Below the pieces are notes generated by a model. That model worked only from the letters and a program-made list of their open reading frames with translations, was not told the origin of the DNA and searched no databases. A stretch of 64,000 bases of DNA from Pseudomonas kielensis (GTDB lineage Bacteria > Pseudomonadota > Gammaproteobacteria > Pseudomonadales > Pseudomonadaceae): positions 1 to 64,000 of the forward strand of contig NZ_JACMYG010000014.1 of the NCBI RefSeq assembly GCF_014236655.1, written 5' to 3'. Below, one piece after another: positions 54,268 through 64,000 of the stretch. How positions within the stretch are numbered: the first letter of the stretch is position 1; every line of letters begins with the position of its first letter. The translations under genes and the position numbers were made by a program.

Positions 54268-55290
54268 ATGACTACTGATGCAGTGCAAACCATGATCCCG
54301 ACGCTGGATGTCACCGAGCGTGCGGCCCCGCGTGCCAAGGTTGAAGCCGGCGTTAAGCTGCGCGGCGCCGAGAAGGTTGCACGCATCCCGGTAAAGATCA
54401 TTCCGACCACCGAACTGCCGAAGAAGCCGGACTGGATTCGCGTGCGCATCCCGGTTTCCCCGGAAGTCGACCGCATCAAGGCCCTTCTGCGCAAACACAA
54501 GCTGCACAGCGTCTGTGAAGAGGCTTCCTGCCCGAACCTGGGCGAGTGCTTCTCTGGCGGCACCGCGACCTTCATGATCATGGGCGACATCTGCACCCGT
54601 CGTTGCCCGTTCTGCGACGTCGGCCACGGCCGTCCGAAACCACTGGACGTCAACGAGCCAGAAAGCCTGGCCATTGCCATCGCCGACCTGAAACTCAAGT
54701 ACGTGGTGATCACTTCGGTCGACCGCGACGACCTGCGTGACGGCGGTGCCCAGCACTTTGCCGACTGCATCCGCGAGATCCGCAAGCTGTCGCCGAACGT
54801 CCAGCTCGAAACCCTGGTCCCCGACTACCGTGGGCGCATGGACGTGGCGCTGGCCATCACCGCGGCCGAGCCACCGGATGTGTTCAACCACAACCTGGAA
54901 ACCGTGCCACGCCTGTACAAGGCCGCACGCCCGGGTTCGGACTACCAGTGGTCGCTGACCCTGCTGCAGAAATTCAAGCAGATGATGCCGCACATTCCGA
55001 CCAAGTCCGGCTTGATGCTGGGCCTGGGCGAAACCGACGAAGAAGTCATCGAAGTCATGAAGCGCATGCGCGAACACGACATCGACATGCTGACCCTGGG
55101 CCAATACCTGCAGCCGTCGCGCAGCCACTTGCCGGTGCAGCGTTTTGTGCACCCGGACACCTTCGCCTGGTTCGCCGAGGAAGGTTACAAAATGGGCTTC
55201 AAGAACGTTGCTTCCGGCCCGCTGGTGCGTTCCTCGTACCACGCGGACGAGCAGGCCAAGCTGGTCAAGGCCGAGCTGATGTCGTCCTGA
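54268..55290 (+). CDS. lipA: Lipoyl synthase
   Basis: A 340-residue radical-SAM enzyme that inserts two sulfurs into octanoyl groups. The auxiliary cluster motif is [12 protein letters not shown], the radical-SAM motif [10 protein letters not shown], and the C-terminal RSSYHAD holds the conserved Ser ligand. The N-terminus is longer than in E. coli by about 20 residues. A strong terminator ends the ybeD-lipB-lipA unit. Confidence 0.97.
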   Translation: MTTDAVQTMIPTLDVTERAAPRAKVEAGVKLRGAEKVARIPVKIIPTTELPKKPDWIRVRIPVSPEVDRIKALLRKHKLHSVCEEASCPNLGECFSGGTATFMIMGDICTRRCPFCDVGHGRPKPLDVNEPESLAIAIADLKLKYVVITSVDRDDLRDGGAQHFADCIREIRKLSPNVQLETLVPDYRGRMDVALAITAAEPPDVFNHNLETVPRLYKAARPGSDYQWSLTLLQKFKQMMPHIPTKSGLMLGLGETDEEVIEVMKRMREHDIDMLTLGQYLQPSRSHLPVQRFVHPDTFAWFAEEGYKMGFKNVASGPLVRSSYHADEQAKLVKAELMSS

Positions 55291-55311
55291 CCGCTGTGTG
55301 AAACACCAAGG

Positions 55312-55345
55312 GCCCGCAAGGTTAGCGCTTTGCGGGCTTTTTTTT
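55312..55345 (+). terminator. Intrinsic terminator of the lip operon
   Basis: GCCCGCAAG ... CTTTGCGGGC followed by T8 (55338-55345), 21 bases past lipA. Confidence 0.93.
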
Positions 55346-55371
55346 AATCGGGTCATTGGGAGGAATCACGG

Positions 55372-56322
55372 ATGACCACTCGCTCTACCGCCATCGTTGT
55401 GCCACATACCGCCGTCCCGGCATTGCCTGCCGCCGGTCGCATTGCAGTCATTGCGCCAGCAGGTCCGGCGGCACTGGATACCGAACAGGCGCTGCTCTGG
55501 ATGCGCACGCGCGGTTACTCGCTAAAGATCTATCCCGGGGTCCTGGAGAAGGACGGCTACCTGGCCGGCAGCGATGAGGTGCGCCTCAATGACCTGCACC
55601 AGGCGTTCAGCGACCCGACGATCGACGCCATCCTGTGCCTGCGCGGCGGTTATGGCAGCCCACGCCTGCTCGACCGGATCGACTATGAGCTGCTGCGCCG
55701 GCATGCCAAACCGTTTGTCGGCTACAGCGACATCACCGCCTTGCACCTGGCGATCAGCCGCTATGCGGGGTTTGTCACCTTTCACGGGCCGATGCTCAAT
55801 GCCGACCTGCTGGGGGGCAAGCAGGCGCCGACCGAGGCGTCGTTGTTCAGCCTGCTCAGAGGGCAACTGACGGCCGGCAGTCGGCTGGCGCACCCGGTGG
55901 CCTACCCATTGACCACCCTCGAACCAGGCATCGCCCAGGGGCGACTGCTGGGCGGTAACCTTTCGATGATTGCGGCCACCATGGGCACGCCGTTCGAAAT
56001 CGACGCCGACGGGATCATTCTGTTCATCGAAGACATCAACGAGCCGCTGTATCGCATCGATCGCTTGCTGACGCACCTGCGTCTTGCCGGCAAACTCAGT
56101 CGTTTGCGCGGGGTGCTGGTGGGGGATGTGGCGGGGGTTGAGCGCGATGCCCTGGCGCGCCTGCTCAAGCAGACCTTCGCGCCGTTCGCCATCCCGGTGC
56201 TGGCCGGTTGGCGCAGTGGCCATTGCGACCCGAACCTGAGCTTGCCGATGGGCGCATTGGTGACGCTGGATGCGGGGGGCAAGAGCCTGGTGCTGGAGCA
56301 GGATGTGGTGCTCAGGCGCTAG
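55372..56322 (+). CDS. ldcA: Muramoyl-tetrapeptide LD-carboxypeptidase (S66 family)
   Basis: A 316-residue cytosolic serine peptidase. RIAVIAPAGPA at the N-terminus, ILCLRGGYGSPRLLDRIDYELL, nucleophile Ser in FVGYSDITALHLA, LLGGNLSMIAATMGTPFEID and the Glu/His of EDINEPLYRIDRLLTHL and SGHCDPNLSLPMG. It removes the terminal D-Ala from recycled tetrapeptides, which complements Mpl in this window. Confidence 0.93.
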   Translation: MTTRSTAIVVPHTAVPALPAAGRIAVIAPAGPAALDTEQALLWMRTRGYSLKIYPGVLEKDGYLAGSDEVRLNDLHQAFSDPTIDAILCLRGGYGSPRLLDRIDYELLRRHAKPFVGYSDITALHLAISRYAGFVTFHGPMLNADLLGGKQAPTEASLFSLLRGQLTAGSRLAHPVAYPLTTLEPGIAQGRLLGGNLSMIAATMGTPFEIDADGIILFIEDINEPLYRIDRLLTHLRLAGKLSRLRGVLVGDVAGVERDALARLLKQTFAPFAIPVLAGWRSGHCDPNLSLPMGALVTLDAGGKSLVLEQDVVLRR

Positions 56323-56353
56323 AGACCGACCAGGCTCACAATTGATGCTGGAC

Positions 56354-56413
56354 GCTTGCAGATGTTGCAAGCACCCACACAGACCTGTGTGGGTGCGAGC
56401 TTGCCCGCGATGG
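56354..56413. repeat. Two dyads and a diverged REP between convergent genes
   Basis: GCTTGCA-N5-TGCAAGC (56354-56372) is followed by a perfect 12-bp dyad GCACCCACACAG-AC-CTGTGTGGGTGC (56371-56396), and then CGAGCTTGCCCGCGATGG. The right half, CTGTGTGGGTGCGAGCTTGC onward, resembles one REP arm. It lies between ldcA and the minus-strand transglycosylase and may terminate both. Confidence 0.55.
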
Positions 56414-56415
56414 GT

Positions 56416-57738
56416 TCAACGGCTGCGCAGGGCGTCCAGCAGTTTGTGCGTCGGGTAGCCGTCCGCCGGCCAGCCGAATGACTGTTGTGCTGCGCGAATG
56501 GCCTTGCGGGTATTGGCGCCGATGATGCCGTCGGGGTTGCCTGCGTCGTAGTTGTGGGTGCTCAGCAGGTTCTGCAATTCAATGCGCTCGGAACGGCTCA
56601 GCGGCAGGTCATCCTTGGGCCATTGGCCGTTGATCCGGCCGCCACCGCTGAAGCGCTGGGACAACAGGTTGACGGCCAGAGCGTAGGACGACGAGTTGTT
56701 GTACTTGAGCACTGCGCGGAAGTTATCGAGGATCAGGAACGCCGGGCCACGGTAACCGGCTGGCAGTAGCAGGGCGGCGGACAGTTGTTCGGAGCCGGCT
56801 GGCACGCTGGCGCCGTTGGGCAGCTTGACGCCCAGTTGTGTCCATTCGGCGACGGTTTTGCGAATTGCACCGTCGGCCAGGGAGTAGTTGAAGCTGCTCG
56901 GTACCTCGACTTCAAAGCCCCACGGCTGGCCTTTCTGCCAGCCGGAGCTTTGCAGGTAGTGGGCGGTGGACGCCAGCGCATCGGCCGGGCTGCCCCAGAT
57001 GTCGCGGCGACCGTCGCCATCGAAGTCCACGGCGTGGGTGTTATAGGTGGTCGGGATGAACTGAGTCTGGCCCATGGCTCCAGCCCAGGAGCCGAGCATC
57101 TTCTCGGGAGCGATATCACCCTGTTGCAGAATCTGCAGCGCGGCCAGCAATTGCGCGTGGGCAAAACCCGGGCGCCGGCCTTCGTAGGCCAGGGTCGCGA
57201 GCGAACGGATCACCGACTTGTCGCCCTGGAAGCTGCCGAAGTTGCTTTCCATGCCCCAGACGGAAACCAGTGCCTGGCGGTCGACGCCGTAGCGCTGTTC
57301 GATCGCGCCCAGGGTGTCGGCGTATTGCTCCAGCAGGGCCTGGCCACGGCGCACGCGCAGGGCTGACAGCGCGCCGTCGAGGTATTCCCACACCGGGCGG
57401 GAAAACTCTGGCTGGCTGCGGTCGGCGCGGATCACGCTCATGTCCGGCGTGACGCCGGCAAAGGCGCGGTCGAACAGGCTCGGGCTGACACCGGCGGCGA
57501 GCGCGTCCTTGCGGAAGCTGGCCTGCCATTGCTCGAATGTCTGGGTCGGCTGGATCTCGAGGTTGTCTCCGGTCGGCACCACGGGCGCGACAACGGCCGG
57601 TGCGGTCGGGACAGGAACGGTCTGAAGCGGTTGGGCGTCGGCGGCGGTTGGTTTTTCCGCGCAGGCGACAAGCAGAACGAGGCTTGTGGCAGCGATCAGT
57701 TGGCGCAGGTGCCAACGACGGGAAATACTAAAGGGCAT
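56416..57738 (-). CDS. Lytic murein transglycosylase with peptidoglycan-binding domain
   Basis: A 440-residue GH103 lipoprotein. Lipobox ATSLVLLVACAEK (Cys about 26), a Pro/Val-rich linker, the MltB-like catalytic domain with Glu in LVSVWGMESNFGSFQGD and GSWAGAMGQTQFIPTTYNTHAVDFDGDGRRDIW, and a C-terminal PG-binding-1 domain (about 385-440: RSERIELQNLLSTHNYDAGNPDGIIGANTRKAIRAAQQSFG). Start at 57738 from the signal peptide. It is a second family 3 transglycosylase beside sltB1. Confidence 0.92.
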   Translation of the reverse strand: MPFSISRRWHLRQLIAATSLVLLVACAEKPTAADAQPLQTVPVPTAPAVVAPVVPTGDNLEIQPTQTFEQWQASFRKDALAAGVSPSLFDRAFAGVTPDMSVIRADRSQPEFSRPVWEYLDGALSALRVRRGQALLEQYADTLGAIEQRYGVDRQALVSVWGMESNFGSFQGDKSVIRSLATLAYEGRRPGFAHAQLLAALQILQQGDIAPEKMLGSWAGAMGQTQFIPTTYNTHAVDFDGDGRRDIWGSPADALASTAHYLQSSGWQKGQPWGFEVEVPSSFNYSLADGAIRKTVAEWTQLGVKLPNGASVPAGSEQLSAALLLPAGYRGPAFLILDNFRAVLKYNNSSSYALAVNLLSQRFSGGGRINGQWPKDDLPLSRSERIELQNLLSTHNYDAGNPDGIIGANTRKAIRAAQQSFGWPADGYPTHKLLDALRSR

Positions 57739-57799
57739 GCACAGGTCCAGAGAATACGAATCAGGTGCCGACCTTAACATGTCGAGGGGGTGCTGCGCT

Positions 57800-57955
57800 T
57801 CACGCGGCCAGAAAGTAAGAAGCCTCCCAGCTTTTAGACTGGAAGGCTTCGCGGCGGTAGCTGCCTTTGCCCTTGGCCGGTTGTTCCTGGCGGCTGCGGA
57901 ACAATGGCTGGGCGACGATGGATTTGGCCTTGTTGGGCCGCTGTTTTCTGCTCAT
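57800..57955 (-). CDS. arfA: Alternative ribosome-rescue factor ArfA
   Basis: A 51-residue basic protein, MSRKQRPNKAKSIVAQPLFR then SRQEQPAKGKGSYRREAF and a hydrophobic tail ending SYFLAA. Arrangement and the GKGSYRR segment match ArfA, which recruits RF2 to ribosomes stalled without a stop codon. The start at 57955 fits the family; an in-frame ATG at 57997 only adds spacer. A 12-bp hairpin lies inside the last third of the coding region, as in E. coli, where it makes the message nonstop and puts ArfA under tmRNA control. Confidence 0.88.
   Translation of the reverse strand: MSRKQRPNKAKSIVAQPLFRSRQEQPAKGKGSYRREAFQSKSWEASYFLAA
57819..57850 (-). promoter_or_regulatory. Coding-end hairpin of arfA (nonstop mRNA element)
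   Basis: On the minus strand GAAGCCTTCCAG-TCTAAAAG-CTGGGAGGCTTC forms 12 pairs with one G-U, ending 16 bases before the stop codon and followed by TTACTTTCT. It can act as an RNase III site or as an intrinsic terminator within the ORF; both would leave arfA mRNA without a stop codon. Confidence 0.75.
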
Positions 57956-58024
57956 GGGCGATTGACTCCAAGGGTGGGGGGGGACGAGGCGAATCATCGG
58001 CTGAAGTGAGGGATCTGTCTAGTC

Positions 58025-58039
58025 CCTACAATATGTAGG
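58025..58039. promoter_or_regulatory. Palindrome upstream of arfA
   Basis: CCTACA-ATA-TGTAGG, a perfect 15-bp palindrome within a longer GTCC...GGAC dyad (58022-58041), lies 70 bases above the arfA start in the arfA-holA spacer. It could be an operator or part of a REP-like repeat. Confidence 0.35.
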
Positions 58040-58068
58040 ACCTTTCGCGCGTGATTGCAAGCAGGGCC

Positions 58069-59106
58069 TTACTCGGCAGGCAAGTTCAGGCGCTGGCCGG
58101 CCATCAGCAACGACAGGCGGCTGAGGCTCATCCACGGTGAGCCGGCGGCCTGGCCCTTGATCTGCGCGTCGATGCGTTGCGCTTCGAGCAGCAGTTGCGC
58201 CCAGCGCGGTGCCGAGTAGCGTTGCAGGGCCTTGCTCATCAGCGGTTTGCGCTTGTCCCAGACCGGTGGTCGGGCCTGGCTGAAGGCTTTGTCCAGCGGC
58301 ACGCCCTGGCTGTATTGCAGCGACAGGTTGGCCAGCAAACGCAGTTCACGGGCCAGGGCCCAGAGAATCACCGGCGGCTCCACGCCCTCGCCACGCAAGC
58401 CTTCGAGCATTCGCAGGGCGTGGGCGGCTTCACCGTTGAGAATCGCGTCGGTGAGCCCGAACACATCGAAGCGCGCGCTATCGGCCACGGCCGCTTGCAC
58501 TGTCTCGACCGTGATCTGCCCGCCCTCAGCCATCAACTTGAGCTTTTCGATCTCCTGGGCGGCCGCCAGCAGGTTGCCTTCGACGCGGGCAGCAATCAGC
58601 TCCACGGCATCCTGGCTGGCGCTGAGCCCGGCCTGGGACAGGCGTTGGCGAATCCACTGCGGTAACTGGTTGGCGTCCACCGGCCAGATCTGCACGAACT
58701 GAGTCTGCGGGCCTTCGACCAGGGCCTTGCCCCATTTGGTTTTCTGCGCACTGCCGTCGAGCTTGGGCAGGCTGATCAGCAGCAAGGTATCTTCGGCCGG
58801 ACGAGCGCAGTACTCCATCAGGGCCGCGGCACCCTTGTCCCCCGGCTTGCCGGACGGCAAACGCAGTTCCAGCAGGCGTTTTTCGGCAAACAACGACATG
58901 CTGGCCCCGGCTTGCAGCAACGTGCCCCAGTCAAAGCTGGCATCGGCGCTGAAGACCTGGCGCTCATCAAAACCTTGCTGGCGGGCAGCAGCGCGAATCG
59001 CGTCGGCGGCTTCCTGGCAGAGCAACGGGTCATCGCCGCTGATGATGTAGACCGGCGCGAGGGTGCCTTGCAGGTGTTTGGCGAGTTGGGCGGGGGCAAG
59101 TTTCAT
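58069..59106 (-). CDS. holA: DNA polymerase III delta subunit
   Basis: A 345-residue clamp-loader subunit. MKLAPAQLAKHLQGTLAPVYIISGDDPLLCQEAADAIRAAA is the typical HolA start; the middle has LLLISLPKLDGSAQKTKWGKAL and the C-terminal collar helices LLANLSLQYSQGVPLDKAF. ATG at 59106 is preferred over 59118. It lies 39 bases below lptE with a hairpin in the spacer; lptE-holA order is conserved. Confidence 0.94.
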   Translation of the reverse strand: MKLAPAQLAKHLQGTLAPVYIISGDDPLLCQEAADAIRAAARQQGFDERQVFSADASFDWGTLLQAGASMSLFAEKRLLELRLPSGKPGDKGAAALMEYCARPAEDTLLLISLPKLDGSAQKTKWGKALVEGPQTQFVQIWPVDANQLPQWIRQRLSQAGLSASQDAVELIAARVEGNLLAAAQEIEKLKLMAEGGQITVETVQAAVADSARFDVFGLTDAILNGEAAHALRMLEGLRGEGVEPPVILWALARELRLLANLSLQYSQGVPLDKAFSQARPPVWDKRKPLMSKALQRYSAPRWAQLLLEAQRIDAQIKGQAAGSPWMSLSRLSLLMAGQRLNLPAE

Positions 59107-59118
59107 AGGGCGGGGCAA

Positions 59119-59140
59119 ACGGGGCGCACAGGCGCCCCGT
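59119..59140. other. Hairpin in the lptE-holA spacer
   Basis: ACGGGGCGC-CTGT-GCGCCCCGT on the minus strand, 9 pairs, lying entirely within the 39-base gap and ending 12 bases before the holA ATG. It is followed by only TTTG. It may lower holA expression relative to lptE or guide processing. Confidence 0.55.
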
Positions 59141-59145
59141 AAGAC

Positions 59146-59751
59146 TTACTCGGCAGGGACTTGCAGCGGCGACTGACGCGGGGTGTTCGCTTCAGCCTTC
59201 TGTGCCGCTTCCAGCGCATCGGCTTCGGCCTTGGCACGGGCGTCAGCGGTTTGCTGCAGCTGATCCAGCTGGGCTGGGGTCAGTTGCTGCAGGCGCAGCA
59301 TCATGCGCTGCACCAGGTCGCGACGGATTTCCTTACGCGCTTCGTCTTCTTCCTGAACGGAGCCGGTGATGTTGCTGCCATCGTGCATGACAACCTTCTG
59401 CACCTGCAGCCTGTCGCTGATCAGCGACAGGTTGTTCTGGCCAACGATCTGGTAGTTCAGCACCGTGGTCAGCTCGTTCTCGGCGGTCCGCCCGGCACCG
59501 GAGTAGCTCAGGCTGCGCTGGGTGGTCTGTTCGTCGGTGAACACCAGTTTGTACGGTGCGCCGGCCACTACGTTGACGCCGCTGCTTTGCAATACCTGAC
59601 GCATCATGACCACGGTTTCGCCATAGGCGTTACGTGCGCTCAGGTCGAGCTCCTTGATTGCCAGTTCGGTCGTACCGGTACCGCGCAGCTGGAAACCGCA
59701 GGCGCTCAGCAGGACCGCGAGGCCCATCACCAGCAGATTGCGTTTGATCAT
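59146..59751 (-). CDS. lptE: LPS-assembly lipoprotein LptE
   Basis: A 201-residue lipoprotein (MGLAVLLSACGFQLRGTG; Cys about 17) with the LptE/RlpB fold (ELAIKELDLSARNAYGETVVMMRQVLQSSGVNVV ... YKLVFTDEQTTQRSLSYSGAGRTAENELTTVLNYQIV) and a long Ala/Glu C-terminal helix. It plugs LptD at the outer membrane. The start at 59751 follows from the lipobox. It lies between leuS and holA, as in other gammaproteobacteria. Confidence 0.94.
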   Translation of the reverse strand: MIKRNLLVMGLAVLLSACGFQLRGTGTTELAIKELDLSARNAYGETVVMMRQVLQSSGVNVVAGAPYKLVFTDEQTTQRSLSYSGAGRTAENELTTVLNYQIVGQNNLSLISDRLQVQKVVMHDGSNITGSVQEEDEARKEIRRDLVQRMMLRLQQLTPAQLDQLQQTADARAKAEADALEAAQKAEANTPRQSPLQVPAE

Positions 59752-59838
59752 CTTGTTGCTCCCCTTGAAACCATGTGGGCCGCTATGGCGCCCGAAAGGT
59801 TTTGTTCGGTGCCAGGCCGGGCCTGGCACCTGCTCCAA

Positions 59839-62553
<2,715 letters not shown>

Positions 62554-62716
62554 TTACAGGAAGCGCCGTAGCATACATGACCGTACTCGGCCTAGGGAAA
62601 CCCTGATTGCGCAGCGTTACCCACAGTCGGGGCCGTTGGTCGCGGCGCACCGCCGGTTTGTGCGACGAAGCTAAGCTCTAGTTGGGGAGTAGGTCTTATC
62701 TTCAATGAGGTGAGGG

Positions 62717-63037
62717 ATGGTTGAGTCGCAAACAAAAGTTACGCAACCCGAGTTGTACGAAAAACTGATAGATCGTCTGGGGGTGGCCCTGGACGCAGTA
62801 AAGACCGCCGGGCGGTTGCGTGATGAGCGTCCGCTGGAACTGGAACTTCGCGGGTTGAGCCCCGCAGAGTTCGATCTGATCAAGGCTTATCTGGACCGTA
62901 GTGAACGCGAGGCGCATGGAATCTTGTCAGCAGCAGTGATGCACAATGATGCCCCTCGTTCGGCCAAAGTCATCTGGTTGAAAGACAAGGCACCTGGCAG
63001 CGACGCGGTAAAGGTCCGGTCCCTGCAGGTCAAGTAA
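62717..63037 (+). CDS. Small conserved protein of unknown function
   Basis: A 106-residue soluble protein, MVESQTKVTQPELYEKLIDR onward, with an acidic helical middle (LSPAEFDLIKAYLDRSEREA) and a basic beta-like tail (AKVIWLKDKAPGSDAVKVRSLQ). GAGGTGAGGG lies before the ATG. It is divergent from leuS across a 271-base spacer in which I see no other gene. No family is recognised with confidence. Confidence 0.7.
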   Translation: MVESQTKVTQPELYEKLIDRLGVALDAVKTAGRLRDERPLELELRGLSPAEFDLIKAYLDRSEREAHGILSAAVMHNDAPRSAKVIWLKDKAPGSDAVKVRSLQVK

Positions 63038-63154
63038 GTGATCAGGTACATGTTTATCGCCCCGAGCGGGCACAGGAAGTCGCCGGTGATGGTTTTTTGA
63101 TGAAAAGGTCCGTCACCTTGGTTGTCGCTTTACTTCAACCCACTTAGGCTTCGG

Positions 63155-63180
63155 GCATCTTTCGGAGATGCTCGATGCCC
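63155..63180 (+). promoter_or_regulatory. Two exclusive hairpins over the elyC-like start
   Basis: GCATCT-TTCGG-AGATGC (63155-63171) covers the GGAG ribosome site (63164-63167). An alternative pairing, GGGCATC (63153-63159) with GATGCCC (63174-63180), covers the ATG at 63175. Both cannot form together, which allows translation control. Confidence 0.4.
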
Positions 63181-63942
63181 TTTCGTTACTTCGTCAAACA
63201 ACTGCTCATGCCCCCCGGCCTTCTTTTGCTGTTGCTGGTTCTTGCCTGGTGGTTTCGCCGTTCCCGGCCGCGCCTGGCAACCTTTTGTTTTGTCCTGGGT
63301 GCCGGTGGTTTCTGGCTGATGAGCCTGCCGGTGGTGGTGCAATGGGGCGCCACGGCCCTTGAGCGGGAACCGGCGCTGGCGCGCGGTGAGTGGGCGAGCC
63401 TGGCCGAGCGCGCGGACGTGATCGTGGTGCTGGGGGCGGGCCGTGAGCGGGGCGATCCAGCCTGGGGTTCTGACCAGCCGACGGGCGTGGCACTGGAGCG
63501 TGAGCGCTATGCGGCTCGCCTGGCCAAGGCCTCGGGCTTGCCAGTGCTGACCAGTGGCGGCCTGCATTACGGTACGCCACCGACTGAAGCCAAGCTGATG
63601 TCGGATTCGCTGCAGGAGGATTTTGGGGTCACGGTGCGCTGGCAGGAAGGGCGCAGCCGCACGACCTGGGAGAACGCCCAGTTCACCGCCGAACTGCTGC
63701 AGCCATTGGGTTTGAAACGCGTTGTGCTGGTGACCCAGGCGTGGCACATGCCGCGCAGTGTCTGGAGCTTTGAGGCTGCGGGATTGAGCGTGGTACCGGC
63801 CCCGGTGGGCTTTTTGGGCACCGCTACCGCCAACGCCGAGCCATTGGGCGGCTGGCTGCCGACCTTCAAGTCGATCTGGCGCTCCGGGCAGTTGTTGAAT
63901 GAGGCGGTGGGGCAGGCGGGGTATACGCTGTTCTACCGATAG
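63175..63942 (+). CDS. elyC: YdcF/ElyC-family membrane protein (DUF218)
   Basis: A 255-residue protein with two N-terminal helices (LLMPPGLLLLLLVLAWWF and LATFCFVLGAGGFWLMSL) and a periplasmic DUF218 domain: ADVIVVLGAGRERGDPAWGS, RYAARLAKASGLPVLTSGG, RTTWENAQFTAELLQPLGLKRVVLVTQAWHMPRS. The two-helix form fits ElyC, which affects lipid-carrier use and envelope integrity in E. coli. The gene name rests on this layout and is less sure than the family. Confidence 0.85.
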   Translation: MPFRYFVKQLLMPPGLLLLLLVLAWWFRRSRPRLATFCFVLGAGGFWLMSLPVVVQWGATALEREPALARGEWASLAERADVIVVLGAGRERGDPAWGSDQPTGVALERERYAARLAKASGLPVLTSGGLHYGTPPTEAKLMSDSLQEDFGVTVRWQEGRSRTTWENAQFTAELLQPLGLKRVVLVTQAWHMPRSVWSFEAAGLSVVPAPVGFLGTATANAEPLGGWLPTFKSIWRSGQLLNEAVGQAGYTLFYR

Positions 63943-63949
63943 CCCGATG

Positions 63950-63990
63950 CACCCCTGCAGGCGCTGACCAGCCTGCGCCTGCAAGGGGTG
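63950..63990 (+). terminator. Hairpin after the elyC-like gene
   Basis: CACCCCTGCAGGCGC pairs with GCGCCTGCAAGGGGTG around a 10-base loop (one bulged base), 8 bases past the stop. No T-run is seen before the window ends, so termination is uncertain. Confidence 0.5.
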
Positions 63991-64000
63991 GGGTGTTCTA

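Overview
The window is a piece of a Pseudomonas chromosome, most likely from the P. fluorescens group. It is GC-rich and densely coding, uses the short overlaps (ATGA, GTGA, TAATG) common in pseudomonads, carries a typical P. fluorescens-type REPIN, and follows a gene order that I recall, from memory only, as the block from oprG to leuS in P. aeruginosa PAO1 (about PA4067 down to PA3986). Most of the content is core housekeeping. I see no rRNA, tRNA, CRISPR array, insertion sequence or intact prophage.

Layout. 0-4.3 kb: an OmpW/OprG porin, then a minus-strand four-gene zinc-starvation cluster (His-rich periplasmic protein, ABC ATPase, FtsX-like permease, DUF3299 protein) behind a Zur-like dyad. 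4.4-6.8 kb: a small unknown protein, a thioredoxin-TPR (CnoX-like) protein, a methyltransferase and a YbaY-like lipoprotein. 6.9-15.6 kb, plus strand: nrdR-ribD-ribC-ribB(A)-ribH-nusB-thiL-pgpA, a periplasmic solute-binding protein, ribA, a small membrane protein and btuF. 15.7-20.9 kb, minus strand: btuB, REPIN, dxs, ispA, xseB. 20.9-22.6 kb is the one decayed or accessory-looking patch: Fic and LysR remnants, a possible tiny transcript, and an orphan S24 (CI/PrtR-like) repressor. 22.6-25.5 kb: ppa, mtfA, a DedA protein, a repeat element and a GNAT acetyltransferase.

25.6-33.2 kb is an ethanolamine catabolic locus: aldehyde dehydrogenase, EutH, EutB and EutC on the minus strand, and a divergent sigma-54 enhancer-binding activator (EatR-like). 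A good -24/-12 promoter precedes the dehydrogenase. 33.2-43.6 kb: a J-domain-like protein, mpl-ubiX-YceK-like lipoprotein, a Rossmann protein, a MORN-repeat plus C13 (legumain/caspase-like) peptidase lipoprotein, a MaoC hydratase, a CidA/LrgA-LrgB pair, a LON-N protein, a DedA-PAP2 fusion and a 3-methyladenine glycosylase. 43.8-55.3 kb, plus strand: proA-nadD-rsfS-rlmH, then the elongasome and cell-wall set mrdA-rodA-sltB1-rlpA-dacA, then ybeD-lipB-lipA with a clear terminator. 55.4-64 kb: an LD-carboxypeptidase, a second lytic transglycosylase, arfA with a hairpin inside its coding end, holA, lptE, leuS, a small unknown protein and a YdcF/ElyC-like protein.

How the parts connect: riboflavin synthesis is almost complete here, with GTP cyclohydrolase II activity probably supplied only by the stand-alone RibA because the C-terminal half of the ribB product has lost its zinc cysteines. 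B12 uptake proteins (BtuF, BtuB) share the window with B12-dependent ethanolamine ammonia-lyase. The wall-growth enzymes form one contiguous block. No wholly new multi-gene system stands out. The best leads are the self-truncating arfA mRNA, the MORN-C13 lipoprotein, the ethanolamine locus with EutH and its sigma-54 control, the orphan S24 repressor patch, and several strong intercistronic hairpins.
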